NCBI GenBank assembly: GCA_018136815.1
Contig: CM030942.1
Location: forward strand, 1,303,797-1,367,796
Origin: Isochrysis galbana
Lineage: Eukaryota; Haptophyta; Isochrysidales; Isochrysidaceae
DNA length: 64,000 nucleotides
Reading direction: 5' to 3'
Below the pieces are notes generated by a model, which was not told the DNA's origin, ran no database searches, and saw only the letters and a program-made list of their open reading frames with translations. Numbering within the stretch: position 1 is the first letter of the stretch; each line of letters starts with the position of its first letter. This document shows, one piece after another, positions 63,995 through 64,000 of this stretch. The position numbers and the translations under genes are program-made.

Positions 63995-64000
63995 GCGTTA

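Overview
This window is nuclear DNA from a eukaryote. Eleven genes can be assembled across 29 spliceosomal introns (28 GT-AG, one GC-AG), and the proteins are eukaryote-specific: SPT5, presenilin, condensin-II D3, katanin p80, ribosomal protein eS6, a PIG-L-type deacetylase and a TENT4-type nucleotidyltransferase. Gene bodies are GC-rich and compact, with introns of roughly 90-270 bp. There are many G/C homopolymers and GT/CT microsatellites, and transposons are diverse. One small protein (21808-22203) may carry a signal peptide and plastid-type leader. A unicellular alga (haptophyte or stramenopile style) is therefore a reasonable guess, but the lineage cannot be fixed from the sequence alone.

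Layout. 1-258: 5' end of a LINE-like element running off the left edge. 826-2005: ADPRM-like metallophosphoesterase. 2822-9152: a repeat-rich, partly AT-richer accessory block. It holds a 603/605-bp duplicated leader cassette joined to two different bodies (a small ORF and an ankyrin-repeat gene), a 125-bp inverted repeat bracketing a two-TM ORF, and MITE-like elements ending in GTTCCGTC. 9467-10498: RluA-type pseudouridine synthase. 11516-11735: a cluster of GTTAGATCA motifs with a perfect hairpin. 12302-14694: two poorly known genes, one coiled-coil plus TPR-like. 15435-18116: RING plus CDCA7-like zinc-finger protein. 19402-20932: presenilin. 21808-23405: possible organelle protein and a piggyBac-like transposase remnant.

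24624-29701: SPT5 in 14 exons. 30046-30933: PIG-L-type deacetylase. 32539-33906: WW-domain protein. 34639-37446: LINE ORF1-like gene cut by a terminal-inverted-repeat element, then an 890-bp retroposon with a visible target-site duplication. 38146-42741: condensin-II NCAPD3. 43137-45439: apparently intact DDE transposase gene. 46310-49061: katanin p80. 50094-50837: decayed LINE reverse-transcriptase tail. 51216-52998: eS6 and a divergent small gene. 53721-55293: LINE 5' end and a second copy of the 890-bp retroposon, inverted relative to the first. 55846-56646: omega-like glutathione transferase. 56800-57930: ORF1 remnant and another element end. 59383-62088: TENT4-like nucleotidyltransferase. 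63371-63994: hAT transposase N-terminus at the right edge.

The host genes are unrelated housekeeping genes rather than a pathway. The interest lies in the mobile DNA between them (a LINE family with palindromic 5' ends, a non-autonomous partner with TSDs, a TIR family, and pogo/hAT/piggyBac-type transposases), the swapped-leader duplication at 3.3-5.0 kb, and the intron pattern: 25 of 29 introns are phase 0, and many exons begin with GT after an AG-ending exon.
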